A DNA stretch of 64,000 nt from an uncultured Bacteroidales bacterium (lineage in GTDB: Bacteria > Bacteroidota > Bacteroidia > Bacteroidales > UBA11471). The position numbers were made by a program, and so were the translations under genes. The notes under the pieces were generated by a model that searched no databases, had not been told where the DNA came from, and saw only the letters and a program-made list of their open reading frames with translations. Numbering within the stretch: the first letter of the stretch is position 1; every line of letters starts with the position of its first letter. Positions 32,368 to 41,171 of the stretch are shown in pieces. The DNA lies in the NCBI GenBank assembly GCA_947593515.1, contig CANQDQ010000008.1:1-64000 (forward strand). The letters run 5' to 3'.

Positions 32368-34242
32368 TTACCATGCCGTTGCGACTTTGTAGGCAACGAC
32401 CTCGTTTCCGATAGCAACACGTACTACATACGCGCCGACTTTTACTTCGAGGGCTTTGCTCTCGCCGGCAGCGAGGTTTTGTTGCAGCAACGATTTGCCG
32501 TCGAGGTTCAGTACGTCGAACGAAGCGGTCTTGTCAGATGCGTTCTGCAAATAGAGGGTCTGTCCGACAACATATACTTTACAAGCCTCTTCGCTCACCG
32601 TTTTAACGGCTGAAGAGCCGGTCGATGCGAACGAGCTGCTCAACCAGCCGTTGTCCACAGCCGAAACAGCGATTTCTATGCCTTCGGTTTCGGGCATATA
32701 CAAATCGTAGTGATTGACCGGTATCAACGGATATTGCGTTCCGTACACTTTCAAGGCGCCTGTCGCTTTGTCGGCGGGAAGCGTGAAATATACCTTGCCA
32801 TCGGGGGTCTTGACATACAAATTGTAGCGGATAGCGTCCGCCGGAGTGGTATCATCGGTCGATTTGTCCCATTTCACCTCATAACATTTCTTGGCGGCAT
32901 TGTAGCTTACCGTAACGTTTTGGGGGGCAGCGGGGGCTGTATTGGCAGCTACACCGTCGCCGCCTTTATTGAACAGAATATAATCAGGCCAACCGGATCC
33001 GTCGCCATCGTCATCATGATAACCGAAGAGACTCAAGTCGATGAATCCGTCTTTATCGATATGTGCAAATGTGGTGGAACCTCCGCGACAGATGGCGGCT
33101 TTGGGGACGAGGTCTTCTTTCGTAAAGGTATTGTCGCCGTTGTTCCACATAAACGTGGAGTTGGTAGCCCAGCCCGACATGAAATAGTCGGTAAGCCCGT
33201 CGTTATTGACATCAGCTATCGCCAAAGCGCAACCGCCTCCGAAGAAAGTGGTTTCTTCTTCTTCATGACGGGTAAATGTTCCGTCCTGATTGTTGATATA
33301 CAACTTGCCGAAAGCAGTCCAACTGTTTTTGACATCACGCCCTATTTCTATAATATCGGCGTATCCGTCATTGTTTACATCGATGAAAGCGGTCTCACCC
33401 TGTTGATGACCGACGAAGTCGATACCGGTAATTTCGGTAAAGGTGTCGTCGCCGTTATTTTTATACAGCTTTGTTACGGTACTCAAATCATCGTTGTAAC
33501 CGGTAACCAGAATGTCCATATAACCATCGCAATTGAAATCGGCAGCATCGACAGAACCGCCATTCAAGCTGATGAAATTTTCCGTTCCATTCACCGGATT
33601 CTCTAACAGTTCAAACGTTCCTTTGTTGTTTTTCATAATAGCCACGACACGAGTCTGATCGTTTCCGCCGGTAACAGCTTCCCATTGTCCTCCGGCATTT
33701 CCGTTAATGAGCAGGTCGGTCCAGCCATCGTTGTTGTAATCGAAAGCAACAAGAATTTTGGTGCCGTTGTCATTGGATTCGGTACTGAGACCCGGAAAAA
33801 CTTCTGCCATCTCCCAATCTGCCACGAATTTATAATCGGGAGCTCCGCTGTTTTTATATACATCGGTAAACGCATCTCCTCCGTTTTTCCCGACCGTAAT
33901 CAAATCGAGATTTCCATCGTTATCGATGTCGATAAACAAAGCCGAACTGCAACTCTTGGCATACAAATCTTCCGATGCCTCTGTAACATCGGTGTATGTA
34001 CCATCGGCATTTCCTTTGAACAATCCGATGACTTCGGTTTCGGTGTTACCTTGTCCGGAAATAATGAAATAATCCAAGATACCGTCGTTGTTGAAATCGA
34101 CAAATAACTGACGACCGGAAGCTGTACCCGGGAAACCGCCCGACCCATCGACCGGATTTTGCAAGATTTCCCACTTAACCGAGTTTACGGCAAAACTCGG
34201 CAACGCAATGCCCATAAGGGCAAAAATCAATAGTTTTTTCAT
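32368..34242 (-). CDS. FG-GAP/VCBS beta-propeller surface protein of the PUL
   Basis: A 624-residue protein with a signal peptide (LLIFALMGIALPSFA). Residues 40-430 hold about seven FG-GAP/VCBS-type blades with Ca-binding loops such as DFNNDGILDYF, DIDNDGNLDLI, DYNNDGWTDLL, DVNNDGYADII and DVNNDGLTDYF. A fibronectin-like segment follows (about 440-540; PAAPQNVTVSYNAAKKCYEVKW), then a T9SS-like tail (CKVYVVGQTLYLQN to VVAYKVATAW). It takes the place directly after susD where a SusE/SGBP glycan-binding lipoprotein is usual, so a role as surface glycan-binding protein is inferred. No lipobox is present. Confidence 0.8.
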   Translation of the reverse strand: MKKLLIFALMGIALPSFAVNSVKWEILQNPVDGSGGFPGTASGRQLFVDFNNDGILDYFIISGQGNTETEVIGLFKGNADGTYTDVTEASEDLYAKSCSSALFIDIDNDGNLDLITVGKNGGDAFTDVYKNSGAPDYKFVADWEMAEVFPGLSTESNDNGTKILVAFDYNNDGWTDLLINGNAGGQWEAVTGGNDQTRVVAIMKNNKGTFELLENPVNGTENFISLNGGSVDAADFNCDGYMDILVTGYNDDLSTVTKLYKNNGDDTFTEITGIDFVGHQQGETAFIDVNNDGYADIIEIGRDVKNSWTAFGKLYINNQDGTFTRHEEEETTFFGGGCALAIADVNNDGLTDYFMSGWATNSTFMWNNGDNTFTKEDLVPKAAICRGGSTTFAHIDKDGFIDLSLFGYHDDDGDGSGWPDYILFNKGGDGVAANTAPAAPQNVTVSYNAAKKCYEVKWDKSTDDTTPADAIRYNLYVKTPDGKVYFTLPADKATGALKVYGTQYPLIPVNHYDLYMPETEGIEIAVSAVDNGWLSSSFASTGSSAVKTVSEEACKVYVVGQTLYLQNASDKTASFDVLNLDGKSLLQQNLAAGESKALEVKVGAYVVRVAIGNEVVAYKVATAW

Positions 34243-34260
34243 GTCCATAAAATTTTAGGT

Positions 34261-34318
34261 GTGGTCTGGTTTATAATCTCGCTCGACAGAACAGACCACT
34301 TAATTCTGCCGAGCGAGA
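34261..34318 (-). other. Interleaved inverted repeats between susD and the FG-GAP gene
   Basis: Arm A GTGGTCTG (34261-34268) matches A' CAGACCAC (34292-34299). Arm B (34277-34291) matches B' (34304-34318) at 14 of 15 positions. The order A-B-A'-B' is the topology of an H-type pseudoknot, or of two competing hairpins. It lies 19-76 nt upstream of the FG-GAP start codon. Confidence 0.6.
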
Positions 34319-34333
34319 ATAACTCGCGTAGTA

Positions 34334-35887
34334 TCAATTCAATCCGGGATTTTGGTCTCCGGTGAGATTCGGATTTTGTTTTATTTCCACCATAGGAAGC
34401 GGAAAAAGACGATGTTTGGCTTCGACCGTAGGATTGGCAACCTGCCACGTGTTGCGCGCTCTTATCAACTCTTCAAACTTTCCCGTTCTGGCAAGGTCGA
34501 TGCGGCGCCACCCTTCACAAGCCAATTCACGCATACGTTCATCGAGTATTTTCGTGCGGAATTCGTCTTGCGACATACCCGTATCCCACGTATATTCTGC
34601 GGGCAAAGCGCCTCCAAAGGCACGGGTGCGCACCGTCGTATTGACCAGCGTAACCGCCTCTGAGGTATTTCCGGTTTCGTTCATGCACTCTGCCAACATC
34701 AGCAGGGCATCGGCATAACGGAAATAGTACATATTGCCGCCTGTATTATAGAATGACTTGGTACCGTCGATGCGGACATCTTCATATTTCTTGAAGTGGG
34801 GTTTCAGCTGGTCTTCACCGAATCCTGCTGCCGGAGAGGGCTGCTTTCCGTTATACACGAAATCGGTTCTTATGCTGACATCTTTTCTCTTATCGCCCGG
34901 CTCGAAGATATTCACGCAATACGACGTGGGGAGAATCAGGTCATAGCCGCCATACATGCAGTTGGGGTCGCTGGAACAAGCTCGGGAGCCGCAATACCAT
35001 TGCGCCTGATTGTCGTCCGGCCAAACGTTGTTGAAATAGAAAGTGAAAATTTCTTCCGTGCTTGCTTCGGACGGCAGATGGCCGGCAACTTTACTGGCAT
35101 CGAACAAATCGGCATAATTGCTTTCCAGCGCAAATCCGCCTCTGTTTTTCAAATCTTCCAATAAATTCCGCGCTTCAGCGAAATTTCTATATCCCGATTC
35201 TTCCGGAGCCGCCATATACACTTTCGCCAACAACATCTTTGCCGCCCACACGGTCGGAATGCGACCGTCAGTAGGACGTTTTTCCGACAAAGTGGCAATG
35301 CTCGTTTCCAAATCGTCTGTAATCATCTTATAGACTTCCTGCAAACTTTTACGTGCGCCCAACTGATTTTGACCGTCTACGACATTGGGCAACGGAAGTT
35401 TGCCCCAGTACTGTGTCAATTCAAAGAGTATGCACGCCCGATAGAAAGAAATCTGCCCCAAAAAGAGCTTGTATTGCTCGGCTTCTTCGCCGGAGGCTTT
35501 ACCCAAAAGTTTGTTTATATGATACAGCCCTTCGCTTGCCTGTACGGCTACCGGCCAACGAATATTCCATGCTTCGGCTATGGACGTATTTTCGGAATCG
35601 TAATATCCGTCATATCTGTCGAATGCAGCCTGCATAGGCTCTGTCCGCACCTGATACTCGCCTTGCTGGGCTTCGTCGGTGCCCAACATGGTATAGAAGC
35701 CTTTTCGGTTTACGCGGGTCGTGCGCCACTGATAGTACAATCCGTAAACAAATGCCTGCACACTTTCAGGATTTTCAAAAACCTGTTCGCTCGACAAGGC
35801 AGTTTGCGGCTCTTGTTCCAAAAAAGGATCTTTACACGAAAATCCGACAATTGTAAAAAATATAATAATATATATATACTTTTTCAT
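34334..35887 (-). CDS. susD: SusD/RagB-family outer-membrane glycan-binding lipoprotein
   Basis: A 517-residue lipoprotein (lipobox IVGFSC, Cys about residue 18). The start DPFLEQEPQTALSSEQVFENPES is typical SusD. Helical TPR-like segments and the C-terminal RagB motif ILDERMRELACEGWRRIDLARTGKF are present. SusD caps the SusC barrel and helps bring oligosaccharides in. It follows susC after 21 bp. Confidence 0.96.
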   Translation of the reverse strand: MKKYIYIIIFFTIVGFSCKDPFLEQEPQTALSSEQVFENPESVQAFVYGLYYQWRTTRVNRKGFYTMLGTDEAQQGEYQVRTEPMQAAFDRYDGYYDSENTSIAEAWNIRWPVAVQASEGLYHINKLLGKASGEEAEQYKLFLGQISFYRACILFELTQYWGKLPLPNVVDGQNQLGARKSLQEVYKMITDDLETSIATLSEKRPTDGRIPTVWAAKMLLAKVYMAAPEESGYRNFAEARNLLEDLKNRGGFALESNYADLFDASKVAGHLPSEASTEEIFTFYFNNVWPDDNQAQWYCGSRACSSDPNCMYGGYDLILPTSYCVNIFEPGDKRKDVSIRTDFVYNGKQPSPAAGFGEDQLKPHFKKYEDVRIDGTKSFYNTGGNMYYFRYADALLMLAECMNETGNTSEAVTLVNTTVRTRAFGGALPAEYTWDTGMSQDEFRTKILDERMRELACEGWRRIDLARTGKFEELIRARNTWQVANPTVEAKHRLFPLPMVEIKQNPNLTGDQNPGLN

Positions 35888-35908
35888 TTTCTTAAAAATT
35901 TTATTGTT

Positions 35909-38900
35909 TTAGAATGATAGGTTTATTCCGGCTACATACATACGGGTATTCGGGTACCAGTCGCCGGTTTCGGGATCGAATCCTTTGTATTTCGTTGCCG
36001 TCAAAAGATTGTTTCCGGTGAAGTATATGCGGAGATTTTCGAGATAAATTTTACGCATCCATTTGTGCGGGAATGTATATGCCAGCGTTACCTGAGACAG
36101 GCGGAAGAATGAGGCGTCTTGTACGCACAAACTCGTACTGCCATAACCGAATCCTGTAAATGCGTGATAAGCTCTCGGGATAGTCGTGTTGGTATTTTCA
36201 GGTGTCCAACGGTTCAAAATATCTTCATGGGCAGCGCCGCGGCCATCACTGGTTATCAATGTATTATACAGCGAACTAACTCTCTTGGCGCCATACGAAT
36301 AGTTGCCGACAAGGGTCAATTCCAACCCTCTCCAACGCAACGTGGTATTGATGCCGCCATAGAATTTCGGGTCTTTGACGCCGACAACGGTGCGGTCTTG
36401 GTCGTTGATGATTCCGTTGTGGTCTCTATCCAGCGGCAGAATGTCGCCCGGCTGCACCATGCGGGAACTCAGCTCGAGAGAGTTTACATAGTCCATATCG
36501 GACTCTTGTACGATTCTGTCGAACAAATACATATAAATCGTATTCAACGGCTGTCCCACAAAGAGGTTTCCTTCACTCTGAATTTCATTGTTGGTATAGC
36601 CTCCGAGATTATAAATTTCCTGAGCCTGTCCGTCCAATTTGATAATTTTGTTTCTATCGGCAGAGATATTGAATCCGATGTCCCAGCTCCAATCTTTCGT
36701 GCGGACAGGCGAGGCGTTCAACGAAAGTTCGACGCCTTTGTTGCGAAGGGTACCGACATTTGCCAGTTGGGTGAGGTAGCCCGACGAGGGCGACTTGCTG
36801 ATAGTCATCAACAAATCTTCGTTGTCGATATGGAAAAAGTCGAGGGCAAAGCTCAGGCGGTCCTTGAACATTCCGTAATCCAATCCCACATTTACCTGCT
36901 TTTGTTTTTCCCAGCGCAAATCGGGATTGCCGTAGCGTCCGAAATTGACCAGTGCGCTCGAAGCAAGAGTGGCACGGACATCGTAAAGGGTTTGATATCC
37001 GTAGTTGGGTATGTTCTGATTACCAGCCAGACCGTATCCTACCCGAAGTCTCAAATTGCTGACGACATGTTGATTTTGCATGAATTTTTCGCCCGTGATA
37101 TTCCACGAGGCAGATACCGACGGGAAGAAACCCCATTTGTTATTGGGACCGAATTTCGACGAGCCGTCATAGCGACCGGTCAGGGTGATATAATAGCGAC
37201 TGTCGTACACATATCCGAGCCGCAAAAATACCGAAGCCATAGAGTAAGTCCAGAAATCGGAACTTACGTTGAAGTCTTCTTTTTTCGATGCGCCGGCAAT
37301 GGCTTTATAGAGAAAGAAATCGTTATCGAAACCTCTTACATCTATATTGCTCCAATTGTAACTGTAATAAGACATATTGGTACCCAAAATGGCAGATATG
37401 GAATGCTTATCGGCTATCAGGGTTTTGTAGGAAACGGTATTATCCCACTGCCAGTTGAGCAGCTTGTCTTTGCGCTGTACGGCATCGCCGTCTGCCGAGT
37501 TTTTGTACGAGGTGGTCGTCTCAGTCGAGTAATACGTATAATCTTCTTTACTCATAAAGTCGACGGAGAATGTCGAACGTATGTCCAAACCTTTTACCGG
37601 ATTGATGTTGACAAAGTTGGAACTCATAAAACGGGCTTGATCGGCATCGCGTACGATATTCAAATCTCTTATGGGGTTATTGTGGCTTTGACTCTCTTCG
37701 GTACCGTACCTCATATACCAATAGTCTCCCGAAACCGGCAGCAAGGGATCTGCCGTAAGCGCCGTCGAGAAAGTGTTATCGTTGCCTACGGGGTGTCCCG
37801 ATTGATAAACGAACGTGCTGTTGGTTCCTACTTTCAACCAAGGTTTTACCATCTGCTCCAAATTGACCTTTCCCGAATAGCGTTTATAGCTTACGTTTTT
37901 CATCAAACCGGTTTGTTGGTTGTAGTTGAAGCTCAAAAAGTAAGAGCCTTTATCGCCGGCGCCCGAAACGCTTATGGCATGATTTTGTTGATGCGCTTTT
38001 TGGGTAACGGCATCGAGCCAGTCATAGGTTTCGCCCGCCAGATAGGCATTCATTTCATCTTCCGTGAATATCGTATTGGGAGGCACGGTTGTCGATCTGA
38101 AATTGTTTTCTATGTACCATTCTCTCCTCGCTGCCGGAAGCGTGGAGGTATTGTTGAATTCGTTGATATATGCCTCTACACGCAAGTCGTGCAGTTGAGC
38201 GCCGTCGATCATAGGCATTGTTTTGCTGAAATTTTGTGCCCCGAACCAACCGTCGTATGTAACGCGGGGTTTCCCTTTTTGACCTTTTTTGGTGGTAATC
38301 ACCACTACGCCATTGGCGCCGCGCGCACCATAAATAGCCGTTGCTGAGGCATCTTTCAGCACATCAATGGTGGCGATGTCCGACGGATTCAACATTTCAA
38401 AGCCTTGATCGACCAACAATCCGTCTATCACATAAATAGGTGATGTTCCGTATTGTATGGAATTGTTGCCCCGAATTTTTATGCTTGCCGCTTCTCCGGG
38501 TTTTGCACTATTTTGAATATACACGCCGGCAACTTTTCCTTGCAGGGCGGCATTCAAGTCGGCAGACGGAGTTTGTTGCAAGGCTCTCTCGGAAACGCGT
38601 GCCACAGAACCGGTCAAATCGCTTTTTTTCATGGAGGCACCGACGACGATTACTTCGTCCATATCTATTGCCGAAGGCTCCATTTCGAGTTGAATTTTGG
38701 CATTGGTTTTCACGACATATTCCTGTTTATCGTATCCGATAAAAGAAAATTCAAGTACCGAGCCTCTCTGTGTGGTAATGGAAAACTCGCCCTTGCCATC
38801 TGTCATCGTACCTGCCGATTCGCCCTGAACCGAGACGTTCACTCCCGCCAACGCTTCTTTGGTCTGAGAATCCCGGATAGAACCTTCTATTTTCATATTC

Positions 38901-38965
38901 TGTGCCATTGCACCTAAGGGCAAGACGCACATCAAAAGAATAAGGTACAATCTTAACTTACTCAT
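35909..38965 (-). CDS. susC: SusC/RagA-family TonB-dependent transporter
   Basis: A 1018-residue outer-membrane transporter with a signal peptide (LLMCVLPLGAMAQ). Residues 25-100 are the carboxypeptidase-regulatory-like domain (IEGSIRDSQTKEALAGVNVS). The TonB box region is DMDEVIVVGASMKKSDLTGS, and the plug domain carries ASIKIRGNNSIQYGTSPIYV and KDASATAIYGARGANGVVVIT. The barrel ends in a terminal Phe (GINLSF). It imports oligosaccharides with SusD. No extra N-terminal STN domain is seen, so it is not a sigma/anti-sigma transducer; regulation probably comes from the AraC-type gene. Confidence 0.97.
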   Translation of the reverse strand: MSKLRLYLILLMCVLPLGAMAQNMKIEGSIRDSQTKEALAGVNVSVQGESAGTMTDGKGEFSITTQRGSVLEFSFIGYDKQEYVVKTNAKIQLEMEPSAIDMDEVIVVGASMKKSDLTGSVARVSERALQQTPSADLNAALQGKVAGVYIQNSAKPGEAASIKIRGNNSIQYGTSPIYVIDGLLVDQGFEMLNPSDIATIDVLKDASATAIYGARGANGVVVITTKKGQKGKPRVTYDGWFGAQNFSKTMPMIDGAQLHDLRVEAYINEFNNTSTLPAARREWYIENNFRSTTVPPNTIFTEDEMNAYLAGETYDWLDAVTQKAHQQNHAISVSGAGDKGSYFLSFNYNQQTGLMKNVSYKRYSGKVNLEQMVKPWLKVGTNSTFVYQSGHPVGNDNTFSTALTADPLLPVSGDYWYMRYGTEESQSHNNPIRDLNIVRDADQARFMSSNFVNINPVKGLDIRSTFSVDFMSKEDYTYYSTETTTSYKNSADGDAVQRKDKLLNWQWDNTVSYKTLIADKHSISAILGTNMSYYSYNWSNIDVRGFDNDFFLYKAIAGASKKEDFNVSSDFWTYSMASVFLRLGYVYDSRYYITLTGRYDGSSKFGPNNKWGFFPSVSASWNITGEKFMQNQHVVSNLRLRVGYGLAGNQNIPNYGYQTLYDVRATLASSALVNFGRYGNPDLRWEKQKQVNVGLDYGMFKDRLSFALDFFHIDNEDLLMTISKSPSSGYLTQLANVGTLRNKGVELSLNASPVRTKDWSWDIGFNISADRNKIIKLDGQAQEIYNLGGYTNNEIQSEGNLFVGQPLNTIYMYLFDRIVQESDMDYVNSLELSSRMVQPGDILPLDRDHNGIINDQDRTVVGVKDPKFYGGINTTLRWRGLELTLVGNYSYGAKRVSSLYNTLITSDGRGAAHEDILNRWTPENTNTTIPRAYHAFTGFGYGSTSLCVQDASFFRLSQVTLAYTFPHKWMRKIYLENLRIYFTGNNLLTATKYKGFDPETGDWYPNTRMYVAGINLSF

Positions 38966-38993
38966 AATTGTAGGTTTTAGTTGATATTTTATG

Positions 38994-41171
38994 TTATTTT
39001 ACTGATTCAATGTATATTACTTTACTCTCGTATTCGTTATACATCGTAAAACGAAGTCCGTATTTCATCAGGTAATCGCCGGAAAAGACTTTTCCTTCCA
39101 AAGGGGTAAACCAAGAATATCCTTGCGACGCCTTGTTCAACTCTGTAACTTTGTAATTTCGAGCGGGCTCAAGACCTTCGAGAATCAGAGGCTGCGTATC
39201 GCCGTTAATAGTCTTCTTCAACAAATAGGCAAACAATACCGCCTCGCTCTTGTCTTCGGCAACATACATCATCGCCGTGCGCCGGCTTTCGTAGGGTGAA
39301 AGCAAACGGTACAAATCGCCGAATTGCACAATGGGTCGTATTTTATAGTAATCTTTTATGGCATTTCGGGAAAAAGTCTTGTCTTCGGGCGACATATCTT
39401 TGGGTTGCAAATCCATGCCCAACTTTGCCGACATCGCCACGTCGAATCTGAATTTCAGGGGTTCCGTGCGTCCGGTGATATGATTGGGGACTACCGATAC
39501 ATGACTTGCCAGCGCCATAGAGGGGAAGAATTGAGTGGTTCCCCACTGTATGAAAATGCGATCGAGGGCATCGGTATTGTCGCTTATCCAAAATTCATCG
39601 AAATAAGGGAGAGTGGCGTAGTCTATCCGTCCGCCGCCTCCGGAGCAGCACATCATGGAAACGTCTTTATATTTAGTGCGCACCCGTTCGAGGACAGAGA
39701 ACAATCCCCGCACATAACCAATCCAAAGGTGCGACTGCTTCTCCGGCGACAAAAAGTAAGAGCCCGAATTGGTAACGAAACGGTTGCAATCCCATTTAAT
39801 GTAGGCAATATCCGGATTTTCGCTCAATATTTTGTCTATCACGCCAAAGACAAAGTCTTGTACCTTCGGGTTGGAAAGGTCGAGTATCAACTGATTACGG
39901 CTCAAATCGAGCTGACGGTGCGGCTGTCCGATTACCCAATCGGGGTGCTTTTCGTACAATTCGCTCTTAGGATTGACCATTTCGGGTTCGAGCCATATTC
40001 CGAATTTGATGCCGTTTTTCTTGGCTTCTTCGACCAAATAACCCAATCCGTGAGGGAGTTTCTTCTTATTGCAATCCCAATCGCCCAGACCGGCGTTATC
40101 ACTGTTTCGGGGATATTTATTGCCAAACCAGCCGTCATCGAGGAGGAAGAGTTCGAAGCCCATATCGGCGGCATCTTTGATGATTCCGCTCAAAACTTCT
40201 TCGTTGAAATCGAAATAGGTTGCTTCCCAGTTATTCAACAAAGTAGTACGGGTCTTATCGCCCCGATATATGCCATACTTTTGCGCCCAACGGTGAAAAC
40301 GTCTCGAAATGACGCCAACTCCACTGTCGGAATAGGTGTAAAGAAGTGCCGGCGTTTTGAATACCTCTTTGGGGGCAAGAATATAATGCGAAGCGTATGG
40401 ATTGATTCCCGATACGATATGTAAATTTTCCCGATGATCGACCTCGAACGAAAGGCGGTAACTGCCCGGCCACGCCAAGGTGCCGCCTATTACTCTGCCG
40501 GCACGTTCCTGCGCTTTCCCGCCCAGTGAAAGATAGAAGCAGGGGTGCGCATGTTGGTCGGAGCGCACACCGAGTTTCGACTCGATATTTTTTACGCCCC
40601 GCGACAATTGCGTTTCAACCATATTCATTTCCATTGCCCATTCCCCGCAAAATTGGGTAAGGTAATAGGAGGGTTCATTGAAAAACAAATGCGACGAAGC
40701 AAAATTGTAAAGCGTTACCGGCTTCTTTTCGGCATGGGTGATTTCGCTCCATTGCTCGATAATATCGTTTGTTTCGTAAGCTCTGAAAAAAAGTTTTACG
40801 GTAAATGGGAAATACCCGTCTTTAAGCGTAATGACCGTTTCGGTCATGTCGTCGCCCAAGCGGTTTTGCTCTACTCCGTCGAAATACAGCTCGGTAGAGG
40901 TATTGCCGTCGCCATGCACCACACGCAAAGCGGCTTCATTGATATATGAAGTACCGAATGCCGGATAAGCATCGACTTGCGTCATCTGTGTGTTTTCAAC
41001 CGATTCGGCATCTAAAATCGGACCGAAATAAATCTGCCTCAATTTTCCGGCGTCATCTACTTTATAAATCAACGATGTATTCCGCGTATTGACGGTGATT
41101 GTCGTCGTTTCGGCATACGCTGTCGCAGCCACACAAAGCAACAGACAGCCGGCTATTTTACTCTTTTTCAT
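38994..41171 (-). CDS. Secreted GH36 alpha-galactosidase
   Basis: A 725-residue enzyme with a signal peptide (LLLCVAATAYAE). GH36 marks in order are NNWEATYFDFNEE, LFLLDDGWFG (343-350), FGIWLEPEMVNPKSELYEKHPDW, YIKWDCNRF with nucleophile Asp461, and CSGGGGRIDYATLPYFDEFW followed by SDNTD (about 530-534) with the acid/base. It would remove alpha-1,6-galactose from raffinose-type sugars or galactomannan in the periplasm. It overlaps the MFS gene by four bases and precedes susC by 28 bp. Confidence 0.94.
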   Translation of the reverse strand: MKKSKIAGCLLLCVAATAYAETTTITVNTRNTSLIYKVDDAGKLRQIYFGPILDAESVENTQMTQVDAYPAFGTSYINEAALRVVHGDGNTSTELYFDGVEQNRLGDDMTETVITLKDGYFPFTVKLFFRAYETNDIIEQWSEITHAEKKPVTLYNFASSHLFFNEPSYYLTQFCGEWAMEMNMVETQLSRGVKNIESKLGVRSDQHAHPCFYLSLGGKAQERAGRVIGGTLAWPGSYRLSFEVDHRENLHIVSGINPYASHYILAPKEVFKTPALLYTYSDSGVGVISRRFHRWAQKYGIYRGDKTRTTLLNNWEATYFDFNEEVLSGIIKDAADMGFELFLLDDGWFGNKYPRNSDNAGLGDWDCNKKKLPHGLGYLVEEAKKNGIKFGIWLEPEMVNPKSELYEKHPDWVIGQPHRQLDLSRNQLILDLSNPKVQDFVFGVIDKILSENPDIAYIKWDCNRFVTNSGSYFLSPEKQSHLWIGYVRGLFSVLERVRTKYKDVSMMCCSGGGGRIDYATLPYFDEFWISDNTDALDRIFIQWGTTQFFPSMALASHVSVVPNHITGRTEPLKFRFDVAMSAKLGMDLQPKDMSPEDKTFSRNAIKDYYKIRPIVQFGDLYRLLSPYESRRTAMMYVAEDKSEAVLFAYLLKKTINGDTQPLILEGLEPARNYKVTELNKASQGYSWFTPLEGKVFSGDYLMKYGLRFTMYNEYESKVIYIESVK

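Noticed and set aside
36119-38347. A 742-codon plus-strand frame antisense to susC
   Set aside because: Composition is unlike a real protein and it lacks a promoter. The minus-strand SusC has unambiguous domains.
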